Shown here: piece by piece, positions 1 through 10,089 of the stretch
Layout: each line of letters begins with the position of its first letter
How positions within the stretch are numbered: the first letter of the stretch is position 1
NCBI RefSeq assembly: GCF_011397635.1
Contig: NC_064763.1
Span: forward strand, 25,743,437 to 25,807,436
Length of the DNA: 64,000 nucleotides
Source of the DNA: Epinephelus fuscoguttatus
Taxonomy: Eukaryota; Chordata; Actinopteri; Perciformes; Serranidae
Direction of reading: 5' to 3'
Made by a program: the position numbers and the translations under genes
Notes under the pieces: generated by a model
What the model was told of the DNA's origin: nothing
Database searches by the model: none
Seen by the model: only the letters and a program-made list of their open reading frames with translations

Positions 1-562
1 ACATTTCCTAATAATTCCCAATTAGAGTATAAAAGAAGGAATGGTCGAATGGACGATAATGACAGTGTTCGAGGAGCCAGACTGACTTAAATTGAAAAAT
101 CCTCACACCAGGTTAAAAAAAAACTAAAACAAACATTAAGCAATGCTGGCAGATGTTTTTCTTTTTTATCTAATTCTATGTGCTTGTTTTTTCTTGTTAT
201 TGCAGACAACTGCAGTGCCAGCCCTAGCTGGTGTGCCTACCTGCCCTGCTTTAATACGCAATCGTATATATCCATATATGTGCAGGCTGTCTGTCTCAGA
301 AAATGGTATCATCCAGGCCTTGGCCAGCCCTGAACTGAGCTCAGTCAGGTTTTCATCAAGACTGTGGGGCCACTGGCTCTCTAGCTTGTTTGTGGGTACA
401 GTTTATTGAATTTTGTCTTTTTATATGAACTTGCATTATGTAGTGTGGGGTATTTCTTGTCTTTTTTATATACATATTGTATTTATTATATTGTATTTTT
501 GTACATAGACATTTGTCTGTTTTTATGTGGTACGCGATGGAACTTTCTGTGTCCTTAATAAA

Positions 563-600
<38 letters not shown>

Positions 601-1118
601 CATCATCAATATTATTATTATTATTGATTCCAATAGAACTGACACCAAAGTCTGGCTCCTCCAATGCTGTTACTGTTGTCACGACTGTTTCTTCTCTTAT
701 ATTTTCCTTGATGTTTCCTAATATTTAATGTAACACTCATTCTGAGCTTCTGGCTTGTAGAGTTGGCCTGAATTAAAATCTGCATTTCAAGTCCTTGTTA
801 TTTAAGTGTTTGCTGTGCTTACATGCTTTATCAAGCTACTGCAAAAGGAACAGCCCTCACACATACAGTAAATAACACAGACAGTGGGGCAGATTGGGGG
901 CCTCATAGCTTGTCTGACAGTCTGATACCTGAGATGCGCTGACAAAGTAAAAAAAAATGAACCTAATGTCTCCCTTCCTGTGCCATTACACAATCAGTGT
1001 AAGCTACACTGTACATTTTGAATTTGAATTTGCTTCCACTGATCACCGATGACAAAAACAACTGTATCGGCCACGTTCATGATTACAAATGTTTGACTTC
1101 AAACACTGCTCTCTGCAG
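1..1118 (+). other. zdhhc23 intron sequence with repeats
   Basis: No coding exon recognised. The stretch ends at the acceptor of the first visible zdhhc23 exon. It holds a LINE-like 3' tail and an ATT microsatellite (listed separately). The short open frames here have no recognisable family signature. Confidence 0.6.
400..625 (+). repeat. Probable 3' end of a truncated LINE with (ATT)n tail
   Basis: An AT-rich stretch ends in the string gtgtccttaataaagtta, which runs directly into about twelve ATT units and, after a short CATCATCAAT interruption, five more (564-625). Several teleost non-LTR elements end in a polyadenylation-like motif followed by a trinucleotide tail that seeds a microsatellite. 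The left edge cannot be placed; family identity is inferred from the tail only. Confidence 0.45.
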
Positions 1119-4100
1119 GTGGCTGAAAGACATACCAGGTAAAGGTGGATGTCAGTCTCCTGTACTTGGGGCCATAATTGACAACCTGGAGATCTCCATG
1201 ATTCCGGCCCTGGTGCTGCTACCCGTCCTGCTGCGGGTTGCAGCCCTGCACTACCTGCTGGGTATTATCATCCTGACAGCTCTGCCCGGCCTGGTGCTGT
1301 GGTACTACTACGCCACGCATAAAAAGAAGAGACGGACCCTCTTCTTCCTCACTCTTGCTCTCTTCTCCCTGTTCTACATGTATTACCTCTTCATCACAGA
1401 GATTTTACCTCGTGGGGACATCAGCCAGCTGCAGCTGTGTACTGTGACTGCTGGAATGATCGTCACTATCGTCTCTCTTATTCACACCAAGAGAGGCCCG
1501 GGATTTGTGACCTCTTCCCTACATGAGGCAGACAGTCACAGTCAGGAGGCTAACAAAGACTCTACACACCTTAATGGATCTATCCAATCAGCAGCCTTCT
1601 CAGGGACTGCAGCAGAGTTGCAGACAACAAAAGAGGCCCTGGCAGCAAAATGGAGCAGGTGTCCTCTGTGCAAAATAATGCGACCCCCGCGGGCCGGACA
1701 CTGTCGAACCTGTGGATCCTGTGTACAGCGCCTGGACCACCACTGCGTCTGGTGGGTTGAATATAACATATATATTTTTCCATTTCTTGCATGGCTTGTG
1801 AGTCACCTCTAAGTTAGTTATACATTTCTTTATTGTGCATTCACTAAAGGTTATGAAAATAAATACAGAAGACAGATTAGATAACTGCCCTGTAATTACA
1901 CCAATAATCACATATTCAGCAAAAACTCCACCTACCTCTGTTTTCCTTCACAGTACAGAAACCAGGAAGGTTCAAACTAACCAATAGACCATGAGGTTAC
2001 ACAATTATCAGCCAATTTAGGTGCACTTTGTAAAGTTCAATCATTCATTTCCCATAACTGCTTATCCTGTTATGGGTCGCAGGGGTGCTGGAGCCTATCC
2101 CAGCTGACATTGGGCGAGAGGCGAGGCACACACTGGACAGGTCACCAGACTATCACAGGGCTGACACATAGAGCCAGACAACCATTCACGCTCGCATTTA
2201 CACCTACGGACAATTTAGAGTCACCAATTAACCTGACGTGCATGTTTTTGGACTGTGGGAAGAAGCTGGAGAACCCAGGGAAAACTCACGCTGACATGAG
2301 GAGAACACGCCAACTCCACACAGAAAGGCTCCGCCACCCGTAGGGTTTGAACCCCCCTCCTTGGGGTCAAACCAGGAACCCTCTTGCTGTGAGGCGACAA
2401 TGTTAACCACTGCACCACCGAACCACCTGCTTGTAAAATGCACACTGCTAATACCAAGTGTAAATCTGTTGATGGCACCCAACAACCTGAATACCTCTGG
2501 GCTTGACATTTACAAATAGGCAGACACACTGTTTTGGGCAAAACTGAGCTCAACAGAGCTCTATAGGATATATCATATCATATATCATATAGAGCTCCTT
2601 TAAACTAGACCTGCTTCAGGTTTACCGGAGTCCAAACAATCCAAAGACACTATTGCTGGCTAACCACAAGGACGAGGCCATCACTGAACAGGGCTTTAAC
2701 ACAAGTTAATCAACTGTAAACTTCAAAACTTTTAAATGTTTGAGCATTATTTTAAACACAACAGTAGGTGTGTGGAGCCACATTCTCAGGCACCGCTGCT
2801 TTAATCTCTAAACTGGTACATTGTGTTGTGTGTCTGTGTTTTGTCTGTATGTGTTGAGGTACCGTAGGATAAACAGCTGTGTCGGACAGGCAAACCATCG
2901 CAGTTTCCTGTTCACCGTCACAGTGTTCGTGTTGACCTCTGTGTATGGGATCAGTTTGGTGCTATGCAGCCTCTGTCCTCGACAGTATCTGATGACGGCT
3001 CTCCTCTACTGCCCCGGCGCTTACAGTCAGTCCAGGTACAATACTCTTTAATGTGCTGTCTCTATCATGACTGCAGATGACAAAACAAAAAACAATCTGA
3101 ACTTTGTTGGTTGACTGTAGATAATGCTAACTAATAATTAGCGGTTTCGTCAACAGTATTGGCAAGGACATAATTTATGTAGAAAGATGCCCCTGTTCCA
3201 CACTTATGTCTTTTTCAGTACTTGTGTGAAACAATTTAAAGATGCCTTTGACAGACAACTATTTATAGAAGTTGCTAATATTTTGTGGTAGTATTTCACA
3301 AGAAAAGGTAAAGGTGAAGTGTGTACGATTTAGGGGGATTTAGTGGTGAAAATTGCAGATTACAACCAGCTGAATCTACCACCTCCAGTTGTGTAGCAGT
3401 TTTCAAGCGCACCGTTGCTGTGGCACCGCCAAGAACGATTGTGATTGGTTGAAAGAAATAAAAAAAGCCGGGGCGTTTTTTCTCCTATCTTAAAATGAGA
3501 GTTGGTGCAGCCAGACCTTTCTTTTCTTGAGAAAGGTCTGGTGAGCGAGACTATTAACTCCCAAACTCAGCGATTTAAACTGGTAAAAACACATAAGAAA
3601 AAAATCTTTATTTTTCTGACGCTCTCTTTGCAGAGAGGGTGTGAACTAGTGGCTGATGCGAAAACGCGAATGGCAATATTTGATTGATATGATTGATATA
3701 TATGAGCCAGTGTTTGATTTGTCCGTTCTGGGCTACTGTAGAAACATGACAGTGCAACACGGCAATCTACGTAGACGAGGACCCGCTCCCTGTGTAGACA
3801 TGAAAAGCTTATTCTAAGGTAACAAAAACACAATGACTCTTTTTCTCAGGTTTATTATACACTACAAAAACATACATGTTATATCATATTCCATTTCTGC
3901 CAATATACCCCCCTTAATCCTACACACTGGACCTTTAAGACATGATTTTTGTAGCATTTGTCATAATTAAAGTGTGGTAATCCTTTTATTTATATATGTA
4001 ATATTGTTTATTTTGTCTTAGAAAACTAGCGGATACACTACTGGCAAGGTGTGCATGTGTACATACACATTTTAAGCACTGCAATTTTCCTTTTTTTGCT

Positions 4101-4537
4101 TTGGATTGTGTCACATTTACTGTAAATGAAGATTGTCCGGGTCCTGGTGCCAGGGTGGAACATGGCCAGTTTTAAACATTCATAATGTTGCACTGTTAAA
4201 TACATTTCAGATGTTTTATTATACTCCTGTAATACTACATCTGCTCTCTCTTTATCGTTACAGCATGGCACTTTGCTTCACTTGTGCCTGGTACAGCAGC
4301 ATTGTCACAGGTGGACTGCTTTACCTGCTAGTGGCACAGGTTCTAAACATCAGCTTCAATGTGACAGAGCGGGAGGCTCAGCTGGCTCTGAGGAACAAAA
4401 CGGGCCAGAGACGCCTGTGGGGGCTCGTCATTGACACGGGAGAGTATTCACGTGGCTTCTATCAGAACTGGGTTGAGTTCCTCACCATGGCAGATGCCTC
4501 CGTTTCTTCTCGCTCCAGCCTCACTGACTTGGTCTAA
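1119..4537 (+). CDS. zdhhc23: Palmitoyltransferase ZDHHC23 (5' end missing)
   Basis: Three coding exons: 1119-1751, 2868-3035 and 4264-4537 (stop). They join in phase as ...HHCVW/INSCVG... and ...YSQS/SMALCF.... The first visible exon opens at an acceptor AG (1117-1118) in phase 2, so the N-terminal exon lies before the window. The product is a multi-pass membrane protein: hydrophobic segments around 1200-1310, 1340-1400 and 1430-1480, then the zinc-binding cysteine-rich DHHC domain ([15 protein letters not shown]..., about 1660-1751, catalytic DHHC just before the splice site), and two more membrane segments in exons 2 and 3. DHHC enzymes transfer palmitate to cysteines of target proteins, usually at Golgi or plasma membranes. 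The similarity to human ZDHHC23 (NIDD) runs through the whole protein, including a conserved NVTERE stretch after the last membrane segment. The protein ends SLTDLV, a possible PDZ ligand. AATAAA signals lie at 4808 and near 4929. Confidence 0.93.
2041..2428 (-). mobile_element. SINE-like repeat with tRNA-like head, minus strand
   Basis: Read on the minus strand from about 2428, the sequence starts with a tRNA-like region: an A-box-like TGGTGCAGTGG and B-box-like GGTTCAAACCC or GGTTTGACCCC. It ends near 2041 in a short ATGAATGA-type tail. I recognise the body (phrases such as 'ctggagcctatcccagctg' and 'caccaattaacctgac' on the plus strand) as a repeat widespread in teleosts. It lies in zdhhc23 intron DNA. 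Exact SINE family not named. Confidence 0.75.
2557..2597. repeat. Palindrome in zdhhc23 intron
   Basis: GAGCTCTAT (2557-2565) is matched by its reverse complement ATAGAGCTC (2589-2597). The AT-rich middle (ATATATCATATCATATATC) is itself partly self-complementary, so the whole could fold as a cruciform or hairpin. The flank 'gagctcctttaa' resembles the ends of several MITEs in this window, so it may be a remnant of one. Confidence 0.6.
3309..3937. mobile_element. MITE in zdhhc23 last intron
   Basis: Terminal inverted repeats: TAAAGGTGAAGTGTGTACGA on the left (from 3309) and the reverse complement of 'cctacacactggaccttta' on the right (to 3937). The interior (for example 'ttctgggctactgtagaaac', 'aggacccgctccctgtgtag') matches a non-autonomous DNA transposon that I know as abundant in percomorph genomes. 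No transposase coding. A 12-bp perfect hairpin lies inside it. Confidence 0.8.
3511..3541. repeat. Perfect 12-bp stem hairpin
   Basis: CCAGACCTTTCT (3511-3522) and AGAAAGGTCTGG (3530-3541) are perfect reverse complements separated by a 7-base loop. Lies inside the MITE at 3309-3937. Confidence 0.85.
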
Positions 4538-4807
4538 TTTCACTTTGTCCACTCTGGTAACGTCATGGTAACAGACTGTTAATACAGCCCTGTGTGAAGA
4601 ATTACATCTCATGTATGTCTTAGGATAGAGCAGCTGGTGTCTTCCGATGCTTACTGCATTCCAGCCTTTTAATACAATGCACTGAAACCCATTTTAAGTG
4701 TGAAATAAGTTGCAGAGGAATATCAAAGTGCTAATGCTGACTGCTTAAAATGCTAGACAATAATATTCGTTTAAGGGTTAGAAGTTGTTGCACGATTTAT
4801 TCAAGGA

Positions 4808-4813
4808 AATAAA
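4808..4813 (+). terminator. zdhhc23 polyadenylation signal
   Basis: AATAAA about 270 bases after the zdhhc23 stop codon. A second AATAAA-containing AT-rich cluster at 4925-4950 could serve instead. Confidence 0.6.
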
Positions 4814-5415
4814 CAGGGATGAGGCTGCAGGCACTGCCATGTTACTGTACATATTTCTCTACCTGCAGAATGTGAACATCAGTTACACTGTCTGATTGAA
4901 AATATTGTTGACTGCATGTCAATTAAAAATAAAAATTGAAATAAATGAGGGGTGACTCTGTGATATCGATTAAAGAAGAACAGTCATGCTTTCAGCTCTG
5001 AGAGAAGGCAAGTAGATGCTTTTGGGTGCCTCTCTATGGAGATCTTAAGAGTCAAACTTGAAATCCCAGAAACACACTGGGGACTGGAACATCCCATCAT
5101 ACCACTTCTCATACAACCTAATTTCAGACTGTTTAACCAGCTTTATCAGATATAACAAAAAACAGGCATGGAAGACTGGTACAGACACAGAATAGAGCAC
5201 CGCATCTGACCTCAGTGAGTCAGTGGTGGGTGTACAGTCATAAACTTCCTGGAGCTGCTTCAGTCATCTTTACTGTTATGACTGATGCTATCTATATTTA
5301 TTGAATATTCTTCTCTGCAGTGCTCCGTTATTGATTTTTTTAATGTAATGGTTTTTGTCCATTGCTGTCTCATAGTGCCAGTGGTGCTTCTTTTACACTG
5401 TCCAGACCTACACAC

Positions 5416-7176
5416 TTTAAAGGGACAGTTTGCCCCCAAATTAAACATACATATTTCCCTTCTTACCTGTAGTGCTACTATTTCTCAGAGTTGTCTTGGT
5501 GTGAGTTGCCAAGTGTTGGAGATCTCAACCTTAGAGATTGCTGCCTTCTCTCCAGTATAATAGAACTAGATGACACTTGACTTGAGGTGCTCAAAGCTCA
5601 ACAGCAACGTCTCTCTCCAGAAATCATGACCCGCTTACTCAAGATAGTCAACAGACCTTGTTATGAACAGTTTCTACCAAACTACACCCACCAACCGTAT
5701 TGTTACCTCTCTCAGTGACAGCTTACCGGCTCCGAACTGTAGTTGGGAACAAGCTGGCTTATTAACATTAATTTTAGCTTGGCTTCTTATTAACTGGTTA
5801 CTAGCGTCTTGTGGTCTGGACCATTCTGCAGAGGGAAGGATGGCGAGGCGTTCAAGTACCATTCACCAACAATGGCTTTATTACTGTCTGCACAACAGAA
5901 CAAACATGGCCTTCTCATGAGGTGTAGGAATAGCCCTGAGCTTATCGAGACACACAGTTCTGCTGACTACCATCACTCTTTGCCACTTGCCATCTTCACA
6001 ATGACACCCCAAAAGAGCTGCTTCCCGCCATATACATGTAACCCACTGCCATACACCCCACTCCCTCTGCACCTCCCATAGGACTCCGCCCTGTGATTTT
6101 GCTTTTACATGTTGCGGTGGAGTATTGTACTTACAGGGAGAAAGGAGGCACCAGAAACAGGGTTCGGGATAGTTGACCTTGACTGCAGTTTTATTTCACA
6201 GGAACATTCAGCGAAATCTCTGCCGCTGGCATCCCATCCTCAACCTTACAGGCCAAGAGACAATTAACTTTTACTTCAACAATAATTAACATAAAAAATA
6301 ATACATCAAATTAAAATAAACACAAGTGTCAAGATAAATACGACTCTCTAAAAGGAATAAATTACCAACATAAAACATACATTGTCAAATAAGCTAAACA
6401 GCTAACAGTAAAGCTAACGCTTCGTCCCACCAGGCTTACACAGCATGCTAGCTACAGTCGTAGCCTCACCTCATTAACATCGTCACACTACCAAAAACAC
6501 GATTCATTTATAGTCAAACCCATGGTGGACTGTAGCCTGAAGTGTTAATAAACAGCACCAGTGAGCAATATGTGTGGTTTTAGTGCTAATGTTTAACTTA
6601 CAAGGCAAGAGACAGTTAACTTTGAAGAACATGGCGTCCTGCGAGGGACAAACAGTGTAAACTGCTACGTTTGCTGCGAAATAGACTGCGCAACAGTGCC
6701 TCCTACTGGCTTAAGCAGGTAGCTGCCTTACATCCACAGGCTGAAGTATACATCACATCCTCAGAGGTCACCCACAAGGCCACCACCTAAAAGAGTGAGC
6801 CGAAAACAGTATCACTGCACAGAGGGAAGTGTGCATCTACTCATGGACGAAAGGCTTGTGGGGCTTTTAGTTTCAATGTGTTTTAGGGTTTAATGTTGTT
6901 TATAATAATATATCTGAATTCAGCATATTATTAGCAAAGAAAATCAGCCTTTTCATAAAAAAAATGAATGAACTGAATGAATTTCTGTGCAATCATGTCA
7001 GCTGGCTCACGCTAAATCACTGTGTGGCACCTGTCCATAACAGCAAAGCAAACCAGTTACCTAACAGTTAGGTACTATTGAATCATATTAACCAATTAGC
7101 TGTATTATTATTTAAAGTATACGGACATTACATAACTTTTAGAGCAGGACACTGGGGGCTGAACTGTCCCCTAAAG
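5416..7176. mobile_element. Long MITE-type element, interrupted
   Basis: The left end TTTAAAGGGACAGTTTGCCC (5416) pairs with the right end around 7150-7176, whose reverse complement begins TCTTTAGGGGACAGTTCAGC. Internal phrases ('tcttacctgtagtgctac', 'cttggtgtgagttgcc', 'gcacagagggaagtgtgcat') belong to a teleost transposon family that I recall as having very long inverted arms around a short core. The copy is much diverged and carries an LTR-like insertion at 6111-6727. Boundaries are inferred from the two ends. Confidence 0.6.
6111..6727 (-). mobile_element. Possible solo LTR-like fossil, inside older MITE
   Basis: A 617-bp block is flanked on both sides by the direct repeat TTACAT (6105-6110 and 6728-6733), as expected of a target-site duplication. 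Read on the minus strand it contains a polyadenylation-like AATAAA in its last sixth and no coding capacity, which fits a solitary LTR of a retrotransposon. Family not assigned. It looks like an old, inert remnant. Confidence 0.4.
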
Positions 7177-7179
7177 ACA

Positions 7180-9990
7180 TGTAAAGACTGATTCTGTGAA
7201 CAGTCAGTTACAGATATTAATTATTTATATCAAGCTGAAGGCCACGACCTTGTCCATCATCATAATGTATAACATTTAATGCGTGTAAGTAAATCTATTC
7301 ACTCATACATAGCATAATAAACAGCAAACAGAACAGTGTGTGTACTCTCCCGTAATGTCTAGACCCCAGTGTTTCACTCCATACACTTCCCATTATTCCC
7401 CATTATCTCTCATAATGCTTGGGCGGAGCAATCAATGAAGCTGTTTAAATCAATACATTTCCTCTATTTAAATCTCTCAGTCTATCAAGTCCATCAACCC
7501 CTTACTTTCACAGTATTTGCTCTGCAGTCTCAGCTTTCCTCTGGTGCCACCCCATGGCCAGTCTGTGCATTGCTCCCACCCAGTGCTGATGTTAAAAACA
7601 GCAAGCTTCTCCTTTTTCCTGACTGTTGATTTCAGGTGTGTATTAAACATTGCATGATGCCAAGTGTCTATCTGATGTCTAAGGGTCACTTAATGAAATT
7701 TTCAGCAGATGTAATATCAAACATTACTGCCCTATTATATACACCTATGTCGGGTTCACGAACATTTGACATGATACAGCTCGTCCTGACTGCCAGGTCA
7801 ATACGTACAAGATAATTTGTTTCTGAGTAAAGTGCGGCAGTTTGATCACGACATCATACTCTCAATAAATAAATAAAATTTGAAATTTGATTCAAGTTTT
7901 GCCCTATTTTTCAATTTCTTCTTTAAGTTCCTGTGAATGATAACTTTACACATTCACTCTATGAGCTTTCCTCTAGCGCCATCCTCAGGCTAAAATGTCA
8001 ACTTTATCCTCAAGAAATACGCAACTATACACTGTCTTGACTTTTGTGAATCCATGCCCTGCAACTTTCTTTATCTCCATGCCCTGATTCCAGTCTTTCC
8101 ATGAACTCTATTTGTTATTTTATTACCATCATTTCATTCCTTTTTTTTCTTGCCCTCAATGAATGTACAGTACAGTATGTGCTGTATACTGTGTTCATGT
8201 ACAGTGTGTGAGCATGCCTGCCTGCCTGCCTCAGAGCTCCTTACACAGGATAGAATAACACGGTTATTGCTTTGGGCAATGAGCTGTTAACACTGTGATG
8301 ATTTATGGGTTTATTAATGGCCGGGGGAGTTATTCATAGAAAGTGGTGCAATTAATACGTACCTTTTTTAGGGTGTTGAGTCAAAGTTACACATTTCAAG
8401 ATTAATGCTGCATTCAAATTGGTTAATTCAGGCTGTAATTACAAACAACCAACTGAGAGAAGCTGCTTGGTGAAAAGATTTACATGAGCATCGACAAACT
8501 TGTGGAAAAATGGGCTGAAAAGGAAAGTCACCATCACTGGCAGGAACACTGAGATTAAATCCGATATTTCACACCATGTTACATTACATTGTTTTACAGT
8601 ATATACTTCTACATCTGAACAAACTGTTAAAAACATGTAACACAAGTGCTTATGTAGGCCTGCTGTGACTACACGGCCAGCAGTGGAGGTATAATCTTGG
8701 AATAACGTGTGAGCGCATTAACTCATTTCACCCCACATTTGCATGATGCATAGATAATATATCAATTTATCGTCTGAAGGTGAATTAGTTTTAGGAATTT
8801 AATACATTTCTGCACTGGTTGTGACAATTTTACTATGATTAAATGTGCATTATGTGTATTTCTGCAGCTGCAGTACTTTGCATGAGCCTTTATTTAATGT
8901 GAAAGTATAAAATATCTCTCTGGCACAACATTATTTTAATTTTTTTTTTTTCAGGGCAAAAGGCACGCCTGTTCAAACTGCTAAGGTATGTAGGTCGGAG
9001 GTATCTGTGCACCCTGGCATGTACCTGCCTGCACCTTACCTCATCTTATTACCCCAGATCATCCCCTCATCATCACTCCTAGATTCATATCCTGATCTAT
9101 GCAGTGGAGAAAAGTCGAGAGCTCAGACACAAAGGTGATGATAGAATCTTAGCTCAGGGTCCATTAAGTAGCTGTTCTGATGCTTTTGATCAAATCACAT
9201 GATTTATTTTATGAATAAAATGACAATCTATTTTTACGTCCATTCTCCCAGCTGATAGACTGACTGACTATACTCTATCTGCTGATGAAGAAAATGTGAT
9301 ATGATCAAAAGCTCCAGCAGAGCCTTTAAAGGTTAGATTTGGAGGTTGTTGATGTTTGAAATTCAATGTGAAAGCAGCTCTTTTATTTACGGCGTGGGAG
9401 CCACTAGCTGCACACAGAATAAATTATCTTTTTCATTCCTGTTAGTCACTGATGTGGTTTTAAGACAGATGAGGACACAGTATTTACAGACTTTAAACCC
9501 ATAAAAGAGACACTAAAGTTTCCCAGGAAAGCATTTCAATGCAGCACAGTCCAATCTGTTGTCTCTGTGTTGTACAACTGCTGACGGGTGAATTTGATTC
9601 TGTGGTCTCTGCCACAGAAAGCACTGGAGAGCAGCCACTGCTTTGTTTACCACCTCTGTTTACTGTGTTTTTGCAGCTTATGCATACAAATAGGAGGCTG
9701 CAAAATGAGCCTGCTTAATTAAATACCTAACAACACAGTGTGACAGACATGATATAATCACGACCCACTTCTTATACAGGTTATGTAGTTTCTCCTGCCT
9801 GCTGTCATGTGTTCACCTCTCACACGGTTGATTGAATTCTGCCCTGGCAGGGCTAAAAGCTGACTTTGTGGCTATGAAAATGTACAGTGTTTTTCCGAAG
9901 CTTCACGTGTTTGAACCCATCCCAGCTCCGGGGTTTGTGTGGGTGTGGGTGTATGTGTGTGTGTGCTGGCTGGGAGGGAAGAGGTAATCT
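7180..9990. other. Intergenic gap, no gene recognised
   Basis: Spacer between the interrupted MITE and the lipocalin promoter. I see only short open frames without family signature, a (CTGC)n run near 8214-8230, a T-tract at 8941-8952 and a GT-rich stretch at 9933-9966. Nothing supports a gene. Confidence 0.6.
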
Positions 9991-10000
9991 CAGTCTCCAC

Positions 10001-10009
10001 TATATAAAG
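10001..10009 (+). promoter_or_regulatory. TATA box of the lipocalin gene
   Basis: TATATAAAG about 80 bases before the lipocalin start codon. The spacing predicts transcription starting near 10030 and a short 5' leader, as is common for highly expressed secreted-protein genes. Confidence 0.7.
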
Positions 10010-10089
10010 GGTTGTGATCAGAACTTCAGCCACATATCTTCATCCACACTCTCCATCATCATCCTGACTGAACCTGTTCCTCAGTAGCT

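Noticed and set aside
143-409. Open frame with a hydrophobic N-terminus, possible missing first exon of zdhhc23
   Set aside because: It shares no motif with the cysteine-rich N-terminus expected of ZDHHC23 and has no suitable donor in phase 2.
477-728. Open frame with poly-Leu/Ile runs
   Set aside because: Translation of the ATT microsatellite and LINE-like tail, not a protein.
3502-3687. Small ORF with a hairpin, considered as an RNA gene
   Set aside because: Lies in the MITE at 3309-3937; the hairpin is a repeat feature and there is no promoter signal.
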